Shown: in pieces, positions 40,659-50,850 of the stretch | Numbering within the stretch: the first letter of the stretch is position 1 | Layout: each line of letters starts with the position of its first letter | Assembly (NCBI GenBank): GCA_043719155.1 | Contig: JAYSUJ010000022.1 | Coordinates: 1 to 64,000, forward strand | Origin: JBBQKQ01 sp043719155 | GTDB taxonomy: Bacteria > Patescibacteriota > Minisyncoccia > Phycocordibacterales > UBA5272 | DNA: 64,000 nt | Direction: 5' to 3' | Notes under the pieces: generated by a model | Database searches by the model: none | What the model was told of the DNA's origin: nothing | The model's input: the letters and a program-made list of their open reading frames with translations, nothing else | Translations under genes and position numbers: made by a program

Positions 40659-41813
40659 TTATTTAATTGTATTTACAAAATCTATAACTTTCTTTACTAA
40701 TTCAGGATTGTCTGTATTACCGTTTAACTGAGTTAGAAAAACATTTCTTAGCTGGTCTTTAGTGACATTATTTTTATCTGGCACGAGTGGCTGTGCATCA
40801 AAATTTTGGTCTATTTTTTTTAATTTCCCATCAGTAATTTCAGTACTAAATTCTTGATTCCACTCTGTTAAAAACCCTAATATTTCTGGGTCTTTCAAAA
40901 CTTTTTCTGTTCCAATTACAGCTGCAGGTTGCACAGTATATGTTTCTGTCTGCTTGGTAGCATTTACTGGGTTCTTGAGCTCACTTTTCATTTTTTTAAT
41001 TTCCCCCTCAAGTAGGTCTACTTTACTTTTTACTTCATTATATTTTTTTTCTAGCTCCCCACTTATTTTGCTGTGCCTTTTTATAACTTCCGCGTATTTT
41101 AATCTGCCAACCACATTAAACTTGCTCAAAGAATTTAACTTTGACACAAAACTATTCGACCTTAAAATGCTTGCAACTATCGACTTCCTTGCAAGATCCA
41201 ACCTTTCTTTTGCGGCTGCCAATTCCTTTTCTTTTTTGACTATCTCCTCATTTTTTTTAGCCTCTATTGCCTCTTTTTTTTTCTCATAATTTTCATTAAT
41301 AGCATTGACATTGGAAGTATACCCGTCTCTCTTTTTCTGGCTGTGAGTCTTTTTATCCTCTTGAACTTGTTTTTCAATTATAAATTTCTTCATTTGCGGG
41401 TTGGAATCAATCATTTCTTTTAGTTTAACTGGGTCAGAACTATATTCTGAATACTGTCTAGTTAAAGTCCGTGTTAATTTTTCTATTTCGCTATTTCTAA
41501 GATTAATTTTTTTGTCCAAACTCTTTATTTTATCGGAGTTGCGCGACAACAGAGTTTCATTCATTACGAGTTTAAATTTCCTAGAAATAGCCGACTCATT
41601 TTGTCCACTAGACTCGGTACTTTTTGCAATAACTCTACTCCATATCTCTTTCCCTTTTTTTGACAACCTCTCTGTAACCTCAGGCAAACTCTGAACAGTC
41701 TCTTTTGCTTTACTCAAAAAACTTTTAACTTTTTCTCTTACATTTAAACCTGTATAAGTTTTTTTCTCTGATTGTTTTGGTACAGATGATGATGCTGACT
41801 TTTCTGGTGACAT
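40659..41813 (-). CDS. Lys/Glu-rich coiled-coil protein of unknown function
   Basis: The 384-residue product begins with a Ser/Lys-rich disordered stretch and then forms long helical, coiled-coil-like regions (about residues 85-170 and 180-290). The C-terminal 80 residues look globular (DPEILGFLTEWNQEF ... VTKDQLRNVFLTQL). No membrane helix is present. It is the first gene of the run leading to pheA, dnaG and the pilins. No family recognised. Confidence 0.65.
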   Translation of the reverse strand: MSPEKSASSSVPKQSEKKTYTGLNVREKVKSFLSKAKETVQSLPEVTERLSKKGKEIWSRVIAKSTESSGQNESAISRKFKLVMNETLLSRNSDKIKSLDKKINLRNSEIEKLTRTLTRQYSEYSSDPVKLKEMIDSNPQMKKFIIEKQVQEDKKTHSQKKRDGYTSNVNAINENYEKKKEAIEAKKNEEIVKKEKELAAAKERLDLARKSIVASILRSNSFVSKLNSLSKFNVVGRLKYAEVIKRHSKISGELEKKYNEVKSKVDLLEGEIKKMKSELKNPVNATKQTETYTVQPAAVIGTEKVLKDPEILGFLTEWNQEFSTEITDGKLKKIDQNFDAQPLVPDKNNVTKDQLRNVFLTQLNGNTDNPELVKKVIDFVNTIK

Positions 41814-41861
41814 ATTATTTATTTCTTTAACAAAAGTATAATTTTATTTCTACTTTTTTGC

Positions 41862-41903
41862 AAACAAAAAACACGATAAATTTCTCTACAGTGTTTTTTG
41901 TTT
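41862..41903 (-). terminator. rpoC terminator
   Basis: A 13-bp inverted repeat (41862-41874 with 41891-41903; AAACAAAAAACAC and its complement) lies 12 bases after the rpoC stop on the minus strand and ends in a T-rich arm. Confidence 0.75.
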
Positions 41904-41915
41904 ATAAAGCTCTAA

Positions 41916-44900
41916 TTAGCGTCCATCAAAATCAGAGTCTTTCTCGGCTGCTCTTACTGCAGCTTCGTCCGCTCTTTCTTGTTTCGTTCTAAAGCCCGTT
42001 CCTACTGGCACCAGTCTTCCTGCCATTACATTTTCCTTCAAACCTACCAACTCATCTGTTTGACCACGAGTTGCAGCCTTGATTAGGATTTTTGTAGTGT
42101 TTTGGAAGGACGCTGCCGACAACCAAGACTCCGTTGTAAGAGAAGCCTGGGTAATACCTTGTACAATAGCCTCGAAAGTGGCTGGCTTGCCACCTTTTTC
42201 GACTATTTTCTTGTTCTCTTTCGCTACGGTATAGTCTGGAATAATGTCTCCAGCAGAGTATCTTGTATCTCCACCTTCCAACACCTCCACACGACTAAAC
42301 ATTTGCTTGATGATGATGTCCAAATGCTTTCTAGAAATACTTGCACCTTGTAACTCATAAACTTTTGTCACTTCAAAAGCGATATAGTCTTGAGCAGCTT
42401 CGGCACCAGCGATCTCAAACAACTCTTCGATGTCTGCCGATCCGTCTGTCAACAAGTCTCCTCTTTTCACTTTGTCACCAACTTTTACTACCAGTACACG
42501 TTTCGAATTTACCTCAATTTGTACAGACTTCTTCTTATCTTTAGTGCTTTCATTTTCGTCTAGAATTAAGGTTAAGATTTTATCATTACCATTGTTTTGT
42601 ATCTCTAACACTTCTCCATTAAAGGGAGCAAGTGAGGCAGGAATTTGAGTTTTTGGCATTCTTTTTTCGAACAACTCAGTAACACGAGGAAGACCTTGAG
42701 TAATGTCGATTTCTGCTACACCTCCCGAGTGGAAAGTACGCATTGTCAGCTGTGTTCCTGGCTCACCGATGGCCTGCGCTGCAACGATACCCACAGCTTC
42801 TCCCATTCTAACCAATGTCCCACGACCCATATCTAGTCCATAACATTTCTGACAAAGTCCACGCACTGCATGACAAGTAAGAGGTGTACGAATAGCTACA
42901 CTTGTAACTCCGGAGCTTTCAATTTCTTTTGCTTCAAATTGTTTTAGCAAGTCTCCTTTTTTTGCAACGATTTTTCCATTTGCGTCTATTACATCTGCTG
43001 CCAAAATTCTTCCCCAAATAGATTTCCAAAGTGGGATCTCGATTCCAGAAATGTTTTGTGCTGTTGCCATTTTTATCTCTTCAGTATTACAGTCTTCCTC
43101 AGAGATCATGGTGTCTTGAGCCACGTCTACCAACTTACGAGTAAAGTATCCAGCTTGAGCTGTTTTAAGAGCCGTATCTGAACCACCTTTACGAGCTCCG
43201 TAAGAAGTTACGAAATACTCAATCGGTGTCAAACCTTCTTTGTAAGAGTTGATAATTGGAAAGTCTAAAGTACGTCCAGTGTTGTTTTGAATAAGACCTT
43301 TCATACCTGCCAACTGTACCAGCTGTCCATATGTTCCACGGGCTCCACTGATAACCATGTCGCGAATCGGGTTTCCAGTTTTGAAAGCTCCATTTAAAGA
43401 TTTTTCGATTCTAGATTTTGCCGAAGTCCAGATGGCAATGATTTTTTTATATCTTTCCTCAGTACTTAGGAAACCATCGTTAAAATTACTTTCAACTTCC
43501 AACACTAGTTTATTTGACTCTTCGATAATTGCTTTTTTCTCTACAGGAATTTCAACATCAAACAAACCGAATGTTACACCTGACTTAGTCGCATAACCGA
43601 AAGCAAAGTTCTTAACTTTGTCAAAAATTACCCAAGAATTCTCCAAACCGTAACGATCGATAACATCTTCTAAAAGTTTGGAAATGAGTTTTTTGTCCAA
43701 TGCTTCGTTTACATATTCATAGTCATTTGGTAAAACTGAGTTGAACAAAAGTCGTCCAACTGTTGTCTCAAAAATCTTGCCGCCAAATTTTGCGTACCTA
43801 GGTGAAGAAGTCGGAAGTACAATAATTTTTGATCTGAAAGAAACCACACCGTTTTCATGAGCTAATATCGCTTCGTTTGGTGAAGAGAAATATTGTTTTT
43901 TATCTGTCTCAATAATTGTTGTCATCCAGTACACACCGAGAACAATATCTAAAAGCTTTCCAAAGAAAGAAGGGACACCGTCACCTGGTTTCAAAATGTT
44001 TTTTTGGGCCGCCATGATCTCTCTTGACTCCATTTGCGCTTCCTCTGAAAGTGGTAAGTGAACAGCCATTTGGTCTCCATCGAAGTCGGCATTGAAAGCT
44101 GGACAAACTAATGGATGGAGTTGTATAGCGTTTCCTTCAATAAGCTTTACCAAGAAGGCTTGCATACCTAAACGGTGCAAAGTAGGAGCACGGTTTAGCA
44201 AAACATATTTTCCTTGTATGACTTCTTCTAAAATTGCCCAAACTTCTGGTTGACCTTCTTCTATCATTTTGTTTGCACCTTTAATGTTGAAAGTAAATTG
44301 TCTTTCCAAAAGTTTTGAAATAATAAACGGTTTGAACAACTCTAGTGCCATGTGCTTTGGTAAACCACACTCATTCAAGTTCAGTCTTGGTCCAACCACA
44401 ATCACCGAGCGGGCTGAATAGTCTACACGCTTTCCAAGTAAGTTTTGACGGAGCATACCTTGCTTGCCTTGCAAGTTGTCAGCCAGAGATTTAAGCTGAC
44501 GACGTTGTGTCGCGTTCATGGCCATCTCTTTAGCTCCTCGTGCCGAGTTGTCCATAAGTGAGTCCACAGCTTCTTGCAAAATACGCTTTTCGTTTCGCAA
44601 AATAACGTCTGGTGCCCCAATGTCTTTTAATTTCTTGAGACGATTGTTACGATTTATCACTCTTCGGTACAAGTCGTTCACGTCGGACGTAGCGTGACGT
44701 CCACCTTCCAAAGCTACCATTGGACGTAATCCAGGAGGGATAACTGGCAATGTTTTGATAAACATCCACTCAGGCCTTTGATTTGACTCTTTTAAGGCTC
44801 TTACAATTGAAAGTCTCTTTTGCAATTTCTCCTCTCCAGCTTTACCTGAGTTTTCCAAAGCTTCCGCAATTTCTTTTTCAAATTTTTCCAAGTCTAGTCC

Positions 44901-45581
44901 CTTTAAAATTTCATACACAGCCTCGGCACCAATACCCGCTTCAAATACATTCGAGTATTTAGCAACATACTTATTATACTTTGCTTCATCCAAAACTTGC
45001 CACAAATCTATACTTTTTATCTCTTCTTTTGCAATTACCAAAAGTTCTCGCAATCTTTCTTTTGTGGCCTCGTCATTTGCATTTCCAAGCTTATCTTTGA
45101 ACTCATTTTCCAAATCTTTTAACAAATTTACCTTAGCTTGCTCATTTACACTTGTAACAATGTAACCTGCAAAGTAAATAACTTTTTCAAGTTGAGATTG
45201 TTGCACACCCAATATCAAAGATAATGGAGCAGGAATTGTTCCTTTCAAGTACCAGATATGAGATACAGGAGAAGCAAGCTCAATATGCCCCATTCTCTCA
45301 CGTCGAACAATTGAGTCTGTAACCTGAACTCCACATTTTTCACAAATTATATCTTTATAGCGGATTCTTTTATATTTTCCACAGTAACATTCAAAAGATT
45401 TAGTAGGTCCGAAAACACGCTCATCAAAAAGACCTCCACGTTCAGACTTTCCTGTACGATAGTTGATAGTTTCTGGCTTCATCACTTCACCATATGACCA
45501 CTCTTTGATTTTGGCAGGAGAAGCGATTTTAAGTTGTATTTCCTTAAAATTGTTTCGAATTATTTTTTTATTGTTGTGCAT
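41916..45581 (-). CDS. rpoC: RNA polymerase beta' subunit
   Basis: Beta' holds the catalytic magnesium. The 1221-residue product has the N-terminal zinc ribbon (CYCGKYKRIRYKDIICEKC, cited by its CYC and CEKC ends near residues 55-75), the bridge-region motif NADFDGDQMAVH with the three metal Asp, the trigger loop region and a second zinc site (CHAVRGLCQKCYG). I chose the ATG at 45581; the open frame extends only to a TTG 8 codons upstream. A gap of 123 bases separates it from rpoB, and TATACG lies just before its ATG, so it may have its own promoter. Confidence 0.98.
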   Translation of the reverse strand: MHNNKKIIRNNFKEIQLKIASPAKIKEWSYGEVMKPETINYRTGKSERGGLFDERVFGPTKSFECYCGKYKRIRYKDIICEKCGVQVTDSIVRRERMGHIELASPVSHIWYLKGTIPAPLSLILGVQQSQLEKVIYFAGYIVTSVNEQAKVNLLKDLENEFKDKLGNANDEATKERLRELLVIAKEEIKSIDLWQVLDEAKYNKYVAKYSNVFEAGIGAEAVYEILKGLDLEKFEKEIAEALENSGKAGEEKLQKRLSIVRALKESNQRPEWMFIKTLPVIPPGLRPMVALEGGRHATSDVNDLYRRVINRNNRLKKLKDIGAPDVILRNEKRILQEAVDSLMDNSARGAKEMAMNATQRRQLKSLADNLQGKQGMLRQNLLGKRVDYSARSVIVVGPRLNLNECGLPKHMALELFKPFIISKLLERQFTFNIKGANKMIEEGQPEVWAILEEVIQGKYVLLNRAPTLHRLGMQAFLVKLIEGNAIQLHPLVCPAFNADFDGDQMAVHLPLSEEAQMESREIMAAQKNILKPGDGVPSFFGKLLDIVLGVYWMTTIIETDKKQYFSSPNEAILAHENGVVSFRSKIIVLPTSSPRYAKFGGKIFETTVGRLLFNSVLPNDYEYVNEALDKKLISKLLEDVIDRYGLENSWVIFDKVKNFAFGYATKSGVTFGLFDVEIPVEKKAIIEESNKLVLEVESNFNDGFLSTEERYKKIIAIWTSAKSRIEKSLNGAFKTGNPIRDMVISGARGTYGQLVQLAGMKGLIQNNTGRTLDFPIINSYKEGLTPIEYFVTSYGARKGGSDTALKTAQAGYFTRKLVDVAQDTMISEEDCNTEEIKMATAQNISGIEIPLWKSIWGRILAADVIDANGKIVAKKGDLLKQFEAKEIESSGVTSVAIRTPLTCHAVRGLCQKCYGLDMGRGTLVRMGEAVGIVAAQAIGEPGTQLTMRTFHSGGVAEIDITQGLPRVTELFEKRMPKTQIPASLAPFNGEVLEIQNNGNDKILTLILDENESTKDKKKSVQIEVNSKRVLVVKVGDKVKRGDLLTDGSADIEELFEIAGAEAAQDYIAFEVTKVYELQGASISRKHLDIIIKQMFSRVEVLEGGDTRYSAGDIIPDYTVAKENKKIVEKGGKPATFEAIVQGITQASLTTESWLSAASFQNTTKILIKAATRGQTDELVGLKENVMAGRLVPVGTGFRTKQERADEAAVRAAEKDSDFDGR

Positions 45582-45704
45582 AAATGCGTATAGATTTGTT
45601 AACAAGTTTTGGTAATCAGCTCTATTTTAGGCTGCGGTTTTTTTTTATTCGCCCTACACGAATTTTACATAACTTTTTTATTTAGTTTTTGTTGGAAACT
45701 TCAA

Positions 45705-48700
45705 CTAACCCTTGAAGTCTTCTTCTTCCACCTCATGCAGATCTGCCGCATCTTCCTCATCGATACCAAATTGCTCGTCTATGTCCACACCTCTATTTTT
45801 AAGATACTCAGCCTTTTGCCACTCGTCAGTTCCTTCTTTATCTCCACCCAAGATACCGATATCTAGTGCCAAACCTCTGAGTGTATTTTTAAGTACATTA
45901 AATGATGCTGGGATACCCGGCTCAGGAGTTTCCTCACCTTTGATAATCGCATCGAATGTACGAGTACGACCAACAATATCGTCAGACTTTACAGTCAACA
46001 TTTCTCGAAGTGTATAAGCTGCACCATAACCTTCCAAAGCCCACACTTCCATTTCTCCAAGTCTCTGTCCACCACCTTGTGCACGACCTCCTAGTGGCTG
46101 TTGAGTAATTAGAGAGTAAGGTCCAGTTGAACGCATGTGTATCTTATCTTCTACCATGTGGTGAAGCTTAAGCATGTACATGTAACCGATAGCAATATTT
46201 TGTTCAAATTTTTCACCTGTTTGTCCGTCAAACAAAGCGACTTTTCCATTTGCATTGAAACCTGCTTTTACAAGTTCAGCTGAAATTTCGTCAGGAGTTG
46301 CACCTTGGAATGGTGGTACTACCGCTTGGTAACCAAGCGTGTTAGCTGCAAGACCTAAGTGAATTTCCAAAATTTGTCCTAGGTTCATACGAGATGGTAC
46401 GCCTAGCGGAGTTAGTACAATGTCTACTGGAGTTCCGTCTGCCATGTATGGCATTTCCTCCTCTGGTAAAATAACCGAGATAACACCCTTGTTACCGTGG
46501 CGACCTGCCAACTTGTCACCAACTTGTACATTTCTAAGCTGTGCAACTTCGATATGGATTCTTTTCAAAATACCAGTTTCGAGAGAGTCACCTTTTGTTC
46601 GGTCAAAGATTTTAATACCAATAACACGTCCGCGTTTACCATTTTCTACTCGCATTGAAGTATCTTTTACTTCACGAGATTTTTCACCGAAAATACTTCT
46701 TAAAAGTCTTTCTTCTGGGGAAAGTTCTGTTTCTCCTTTTGGTGTGATTTTACCCACCAAAATATCTCCTGGCTCAACTTCTGCACCCAAACGAATAACA
46801 CCATTAACGTCCAAATCTTTTAATCTATTTTCACCCACGTTTGGTATGTCACAAGTAGTGCTTTCAGGTCCAAGTTTAGTCTCTCGTACCATACAAACAA
46901 ACTCTTCTATGTGAATAGAAGTAAATTTACTTTTACGAACAAGTTTTTCAGATAAAATTATAGCATCTTCATAGTTATTACCATTCCAAGTCATAAAAGC
47001 AATTAAAGCATTTTGACCTAGAGCGATTTGTCCAGAGTGAGACGTAGAAGCGTCAACCAAGACAGTTCCCTTTTTAACCTTTTCACCAAGACGCACAGAA
47101 GGACGCTGATGAAAGTTTGTAAATTGGTTAGTTCTTTGGAAAGTTGCAAGATTGTAGGTGATTTCTTTTTTAGAACCATTCACTTCTGTGTCAGGTTTGA
47201 AAACAACTTTTGTCGCATCTACAAAAGTAATTTCACCAGCAGCTGGTGCATAAACCAAACGACCGGTATATTTTGCAAACTCAGACTCATAACCTGAGGC
47301 AACAAGAGAAAGCTCTGGAACTATACAAGGTGTAGCTTGCTTTTGCATGTTCGCACCCATCGAAGTACGGTTGGCATCGTCATTTTCCAAAAACGGAATC
47401 ATGGCTGCAGCAACTGAAAATTGTTGGAAAGTTGAAACTTCAACAAGCTCCACTTCTTCCTTTGGAATAATACCAGGTATTGTTCGCACACGAGCCTGCA
47501 CTACTTCGTCAGTAATATTTCCTTTTGAGTCATAACTAAGACCTTGGTGGGCAATAACGTAAGCCTCTTCTTCAAGAGCGTTTAGGTACACAATTTTTGC
47601 TGTAATCTTTCCTTCTTTGACTACAGCGTAAGGTGTCTCAATAATACCAAAAGTGTTGACTCTGGCATATGTGGACATACGCAAAATCAGACCGATAGTA
47701 TGACCTTCGGGAGTGTGAATAGGACAAACACGACCATAATGCGAAGTATGCACGTCACGAACCTCAAACGAAGCTCGCTCTGAGTTTAAACCACCTGGAC
47801 CCATGGCTGACAAAGTTCTTAAATGCTCGATTTCTCCAAGCAGGTTATCTTGGTTCATGAATTGTGAAAGCTGATTAGTAGCAAAAAACTCTTTGATTCT
47901 AGCCTGTAGTGGTCTTTGGTTTACAATGGCTGTTGGCTGATTTGTATCTGCCTCAACAACTGACATACGGTCTTGGATATTTCTCTTAACCTGGATCATA
48001 CCAGTACGAATTCTACCTTCGATAATTTCACCCACAAAACGAACACGACGCGAACCCAAGTGGTCAATATCGTCTGGGATAGACTCAATATTTTCATTTG
48101 AGTCAATAATAGCTTGCACAACACGTACTAAATCTTCTTTAGTAAAAGTTCTTCTTTCAACTTCTTTACCCTCTAGTGGCAAGTTGAATCTTTTGTTAAA
48201 ACGGTGACGACCTACAAGTGAAAAGTCATATCTCTCTTTTGAGAAAATTGAAGCGAAATATTCTTTTGCATTGTCAGCAGAAGCCAAGTCTCCGTCACGC
48301 ACTTTTTTATAAATTTCAACATAAGCGTCGGCTTGGTTTTTAATCTCGTCTGTTTCAGCAAGTTTTTTTATGTAAGCACGGCTTTTGTCAGACGTAAATG
48401 ATGAAATTATTTCTTCATTTGTCTTGAAACCAAAAGCTCGAAGCAAAGAAATAACTCCAAATTTTCTTTTTTTATCAATTCTTACTACAATCTCGTTATC
48501 ATTTGTAGTTTGCAGCTCTATCCACACACCACGAGCTGGGATAATTTTAGCACCATAGTACTCCTTTCCTTTCACTTCTTCAGCACTTATAAAAACTCCA
48601 TAAGACCGGATAAGCTGAGCAACAATAACTCTTTCGATACCGTTTATTATAAACGAACCATGGGAAGTCATCAAAGGTATATCAGCCAAGAAAAGCTCCT

Positions 48701-49010
48701 GCACTTTCTCTTCGCCACTTGTTTTATTCTTTAATTTAAATTTAGCACGAATGGGAGCATCAAAAGTTTGCTTTTTAATTTTTGCATCCATTTCTGTCAT
48801 TTTCGGGGCACCAATTTCAAAAGAAACAATTTCAAGGTCAAACTTTTTACCAGAATAATCTGAAATAGGTGTAAACTCACGTAACACATTTCCGAAACCT
48901 TCTTTAAGAAAAAGGTTGTAGGAATTTATTTGGTTTTCTACTAGGTTTGGAACTTCAACCAGAGCTTCGCGATACTTAGAAAAATGCTTTTGAATAACAG
49001 GAGTTGTCAT
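45705..49010 (-). CDS. rpoB: RNA polymerase beta subunit
   Basis: The 1101-residue beta subunit shows the rifampicin-pocket region (NQLSQFMNQDNLLGEIEHLR, near residue 375), GHNALIAFMTWNG-type active-site sequence (GQNALIAFMTWNGNN), RHGNKGVIS, and the C-terminal GGRAQGGGQRLGEMEVWALEGYG region, quoted here as GGRAQGGGQRLGEMEVWALE. The rifampicin region has Asn and Leu where E. coli has Ser and Arg-Leu; I note this without predicting a phenotype. Both ends are complete. The short length is typical of reduced genomes. Confidence 0.98.
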   Translation of the reverse strand: MTTPVIQKHFSKYREALVEVPNLVENQINSYNLFLKEGFGNVLREFTPISDYSGKKFDLEIVSFEIGAPKMTEMDAKIKKQTFDAPIRAKFKLKNKTSGEEKVQELFLADIPLMTSHGSFIINGIERVIVAQLIRSYGVFISAEEVKGKEYYGAKIIPARGVWIELQTTNDNEIVVRIDKKRKFGVISLLRAFGFKTNEEIISSFTSDKSRAYIKKLAETDEIKNQADAYVEIYKKVRDGDLASADNAKEYFASIFSKERYDFSLVGRHRFNKRFNLPLEGKEVERRTFTKEDLVRVVQAIIDSNENIESIPDDIDHLGSRRVRFVGEIIEGRIRTGMIQVKRNIQDRMSVVEADTNQPTAIVNQRPLQARIKEFFATNQLSQFMNQDNLLGEIEHLRTLSAMGPGGLNSERASFEVRDVHTSHYGRVCPIHTPEGHTIGLILRMSTYARVNTFGIIETPYAVVKEGKITAKIVYLNALEEEAYVIAHQGLSYDSKGNITDEVVQARVRTIPGIIPKEEVELVEVSTFQQFSVAAAMIPFLENDDANRTSMGANMQKQATPCIVPELSLVASGYESEFAKYTGRLVYAPAAGEITFVDATKVVFKPDTEVNGSKKEITYNLATFQRTNQFTNFHQRPSVRLGEKVKKGTVLVDASTSHSGQIALGQNALIAFMTWNGNNYEDAIILSEKLVRKSKFTSIHIEEFVCMVRETKLGPESTTCDIPNVGENRLKDLDVNGVIRLGAEVEPGDILVGKITPKGETELSPEERLLRSIFGEKSREVKDTSMRVENGKRGRVIGIKIFDRTKGDSLETGILKRIHIEVAQLRNVQVGDKLAGRHGNKGVISVILPEEEMPYMADGTPVDIVLTPLGVPSRMNLGQILEIHLGLAANTLGYQAVVPPFQGATPDEISAELVKAGFNANGKVALFDGQTGEKFEQNIAIGYMYMLKLHHMVEDKIHMRSTGPYSLITQQPLGGRAQGGGQRLGEMEVWALEGYGAAYTLREMLTVKSDDIVGRTRTFDAIIKGEETPEPGIPASFNVLKNTLRGLALDIGILGGDKEGTDEWQKAEYLKNRGVDIDEQFGIDEEDAADLHEVEEEDFKG

Positions 49011-49125
49011 ATTTTTTTATGAATTATTAAAAACTTATAATATTAATAAAGCTAAAAGTCCAGTCGTTACTCAATCAGTTGGTCGGATTATAGCATGAAA
49101 AGCTATTTTAAACAAGTAAAAACAG

Positions 49126-50046
49126 CTACTTATCCAGGTAATTACTAGGGAAAAGCATTTTAGGCATGTTCGAGAAAATATAGCTTGAGTAAAAGTCAAT
49201 TGGTACTACAGTTTCGGCACTTATCCCTGAAAGTTCACTATTTTCATTTTTAAATACCACAAAGCCAGATTTTGCACTTTTGCTCATGAAAGATAAAACA
49301 ACTCTAAAATTTACATAGCCATTTGGATTTACATCCCCATTTACAAATGCTTTGGAGCTACCTATAACAAGACCCTTTTCATTCAAGACCAAAACAGGAA
49401 AACTTCTATTGGAAAAAACTTTAAAAAAAGCATACCCATGCACGACTTGACTGTTTCGAACTCGAGTATTAACTTGTAAATATGGAGTTACGTAAGTTGC
49501 TTTAAGCTTATCCTGTTTAAGTTTATCAGGAGACATTGCCACTTCTTCACTAAAGTTACTTACATCATTCATGTAAATATTTCTTTCTGGGTCTTGGTCT
49601 AGGGATGTTTGAGTGTTTACGTTACCCTGGTTTCTCCCTGACCCACTCCATCTAGTGTCAAATTCTCCGACTGGAGCCCAATCTGTTGGATGAGTTGTAG
49701 AAATCTTAGACTTAGATTCTTCATAGACTTGTTGCTGGGTTTTTAAGCCGTTCATTTGCCCAGTTCCAAAAAAAGATGAATGCGAGTTTGCTGCATCTGT
49801 ACCAACATATACTGGGGAAAATTGAAAAGGATGAAAGTCGTTTAGCCACTTTGTTAGTGAAAAAGCAGTAAACGTAGATAGAGCAGCAGCTGTAGTTGTG
49901 CCAATATTTTTTGTTTTCTCGCTACTTACAACAGTCTGAGCTGTATTTATTGAGGAATAGAAGACTGTTCGTATCATTATAAAAAGGACATAAATCAAAA
50001 TTAGTCCTCCTATGATTGAAAAAAAATATTTAAAAATACTCATCAT
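49126..50046 (-). CDS. Membrane-anchored protein with Gmad2-like domain
   Basis: The 306-residue product has one N-terminal hydrophobic helix (about residues 5-27), a Ser/Thr/Asn-rich linker, and a C-terminal segment (about 205-275) with FSNRSFPVLVLNEKGLVIG, VNPNGYVNFRVVLSF and SGFVVFKNENSE. This order matches the Gmad2 immunoglobulin-like domain found in spore-germination and CPR surface proteins. Export to the outer face is inferred. It lies downstream of tRNA-Cys and a 60-residue membrane gene on the same strand and upstream of nothing but rpoB's far side. Confidence 0.68.
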   Translation of the reverse strand: MMSIFKYFFSIIGGLILIYVLFIMIRTVFYSSINTAQTVVSSEKTKNIGTTTAAALSTFTAFSLTKWLNDFHPFQFSPVYVGTDAANSHSSFFGTGQMNGLKTQQQVYEESKSKISTTHPTDWAPVGEFDTRWSGSGRNQGNVNTQTSLDQDPERNIYMNDVSNFSEEVAMSPDKLKQDKLKATYVTPYLQVNTRVRNSQVVHGYAFFKVFSNRSFPVLVLNEKGLVIGSSKAFVNGDVNPNGYVNFRVVLSFMSKSAKSGFVVFKNENSELSGISAETVVPIDFYSSYIFSNMPKMLFPSNYLDK

Positions 50047-50064
50047 AGATAATGCTATACAAAA

Positions 50065-50247
50065 TTATATTTCGTATTCTTTGATTGTTTGTGAATTAAA
50101 CTTGTCCTGAGGCAAAGTTTCTACTTTTATTTTGAAAGTAATAAAAATTAAAACAAGTACTAACAAAGTAATAAGAGAGATAAACCGCCACTTGTATTTT
50201 TTAAAAAAAGACTTGATGTCCAGACTATTTATTTCATTTTCTTTCAT
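50065..50247 (-). CDS. 60-residue single-pass membrane protein
   Basis: The product has a polar basic N-terminus (about 25 residues), one hydrophobic helix (ISLITLLVLVLIFITF) and a short polar tail. It precedes the Gmad2-like gene by 18 bases on the same strand, so the two are probably co-transcribed. No family recognised. The codons are AT-rich and there is no SD, unlike the mini-genes. Confidence 0.55.
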   Translation of the reverse strand: MKENEINSLDIKSFFKKYKWRFISLITLLVLVLIFITFKIKVETLPQDKFNSQTIKEYEI

Positions 50248-50311
50248 AAAGTTAGTATAGCAGTAAAAGAAAAAAAAGTTTTACACAATGCAGTTTAGTT
50301 TTTTCTTCTTG

Positions 50312-50386
50312 AGGTGCCGGTGGGATTCGAACCCACGAAATGGCGGTTTTGCAAACCGCAGTGTTAAGCCGCTTCACCACGACACC
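50312..50386 (-). tRNA. tRNA-Cys (GCA)
   Basis: The minus strand folds as a 75-nt cloverleaf. The acceptor is GGTGTCG/CGGCACC, the anticodon stem GCGGT/ACCGC with loop TTGCAAA (anticodon GCA), and the T arm GTGGG-TTCGAAT-CCCAC. U73 is the discriminator expected for tRNA-Cys. CCA is not encoded. Confidence 0.95.
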
Positions 50387-50450
50387 ATTTTTGAACAAAA
50401 TAATTATAACATAGAAAAACAAATATCCCCAGCCAAAACTCTAAAATGGA

Positions 50451-50630
50451 CTATACAAAGAAATTTATTAAATAGTCTTTTAGTAAATATAAAACTAAAG
50501 CAAAAATAGCAAAATACAATATAATTTTTACAAAAAATTTTACACTTTTGTACAAAAAGTAAATACCGACCAAGACTCCAATATACGGCACAGATTCTAA
50601 TTTTAAATAAGACAGAAGTGTCTCGATCAT
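50451..50630 (-). CDS. Possible 59-residue membrane peptide
   Basis: A minus-strand frame of 60 codons fills most of the interval between the two tRNA genes. It begins MIETLLSYLKLESVPYIGVL and continues as nearly unbroken hydrophobic sequence with scattered Lys, ending KDYLINFFV, so it predicts two membrane helices. No SD is seen. A TAAACT box lies about 9 bases before the ATG, so a leaderless start is possible. The AT-rich codons resemble the housekeeping genes. AT-rich spacer can mimic such a frame, so this is tentative. Confidence 0.45.
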   Translation of the reverse strand: MIETLLSYLKLESVPYIGVLVGIYFLYKSVKFFVKIILYFAIFALVLYLLKDYLINFFV

Positions 50631-50690
50631 ATTAATTTAGTTTACACTATTTTTTGTAAAACATTTTTTTTATGTTAGAATACTTCTATT

Positions 50691-50773
50691 GCTCGAGTGG
50701 TGGAATGGTAGACACGAAGGACTTAAAATCCTTTGCCTTTTAAAGCGTGTGGGTTCGAGTCCCACCTCGAGCA
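50691..50773 (+). tRNA. tRNA-Leu (TAA)
   Basis: An 83-nt class II tRNA with acceptor GCTCGAG/CTCGAGC, anticodon stem AAGGA/TCCTT with loop CTTAAAA (anticodon TAA), a variable arm TGCCTTTTAAAGCGT and T arm GTGGG-TTCGAGT-CCCAC. The discriminator is A73 and CCA is not encoded. A TAGAAT box at 50676-50681 with TTGTAA 16 bases upstream is a likely promoter. Confidence 0.95.
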
Positions 50774-50783
50774 CAAAAATTTT

Positions 50784-50806
50784 AAACCCTTTACAGGGTT
50801 TTTTAT
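50784..50806 (+). terminator. tRNA-Leu terminator
   Basis: AAACCC pairs with GGGTTT around TTTACA and is followed by a T-rich tail. It overlaps the -35 of the next mini-gene promoter. Confidence 0.7.
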
Positions 50807-50818
50807 TTTAGGTATGAT
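50790..50818 (+). promoter_or_regulatory. Promoter of the 50851 mini-gene
   Basis: TTTACA (50790-50795), 17 bases, TATGAT (50813-50818). The -35 lies in the loop of the tRNA-Leu terminator. Confidence 0.6.
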
Positions 50819-50850
50819 TAAAATTGTGTTTAACTGAGAAAGGAAATCCG

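Noticed and set aside
50288..50509. Plus-strand frame of 73 codons over the tRNA-Cys gene
   Set aside because: It reads through the tRNA in antisense; the peptide RCRWDSNPRNGGF is the typical false product of a tRNA 3' end.
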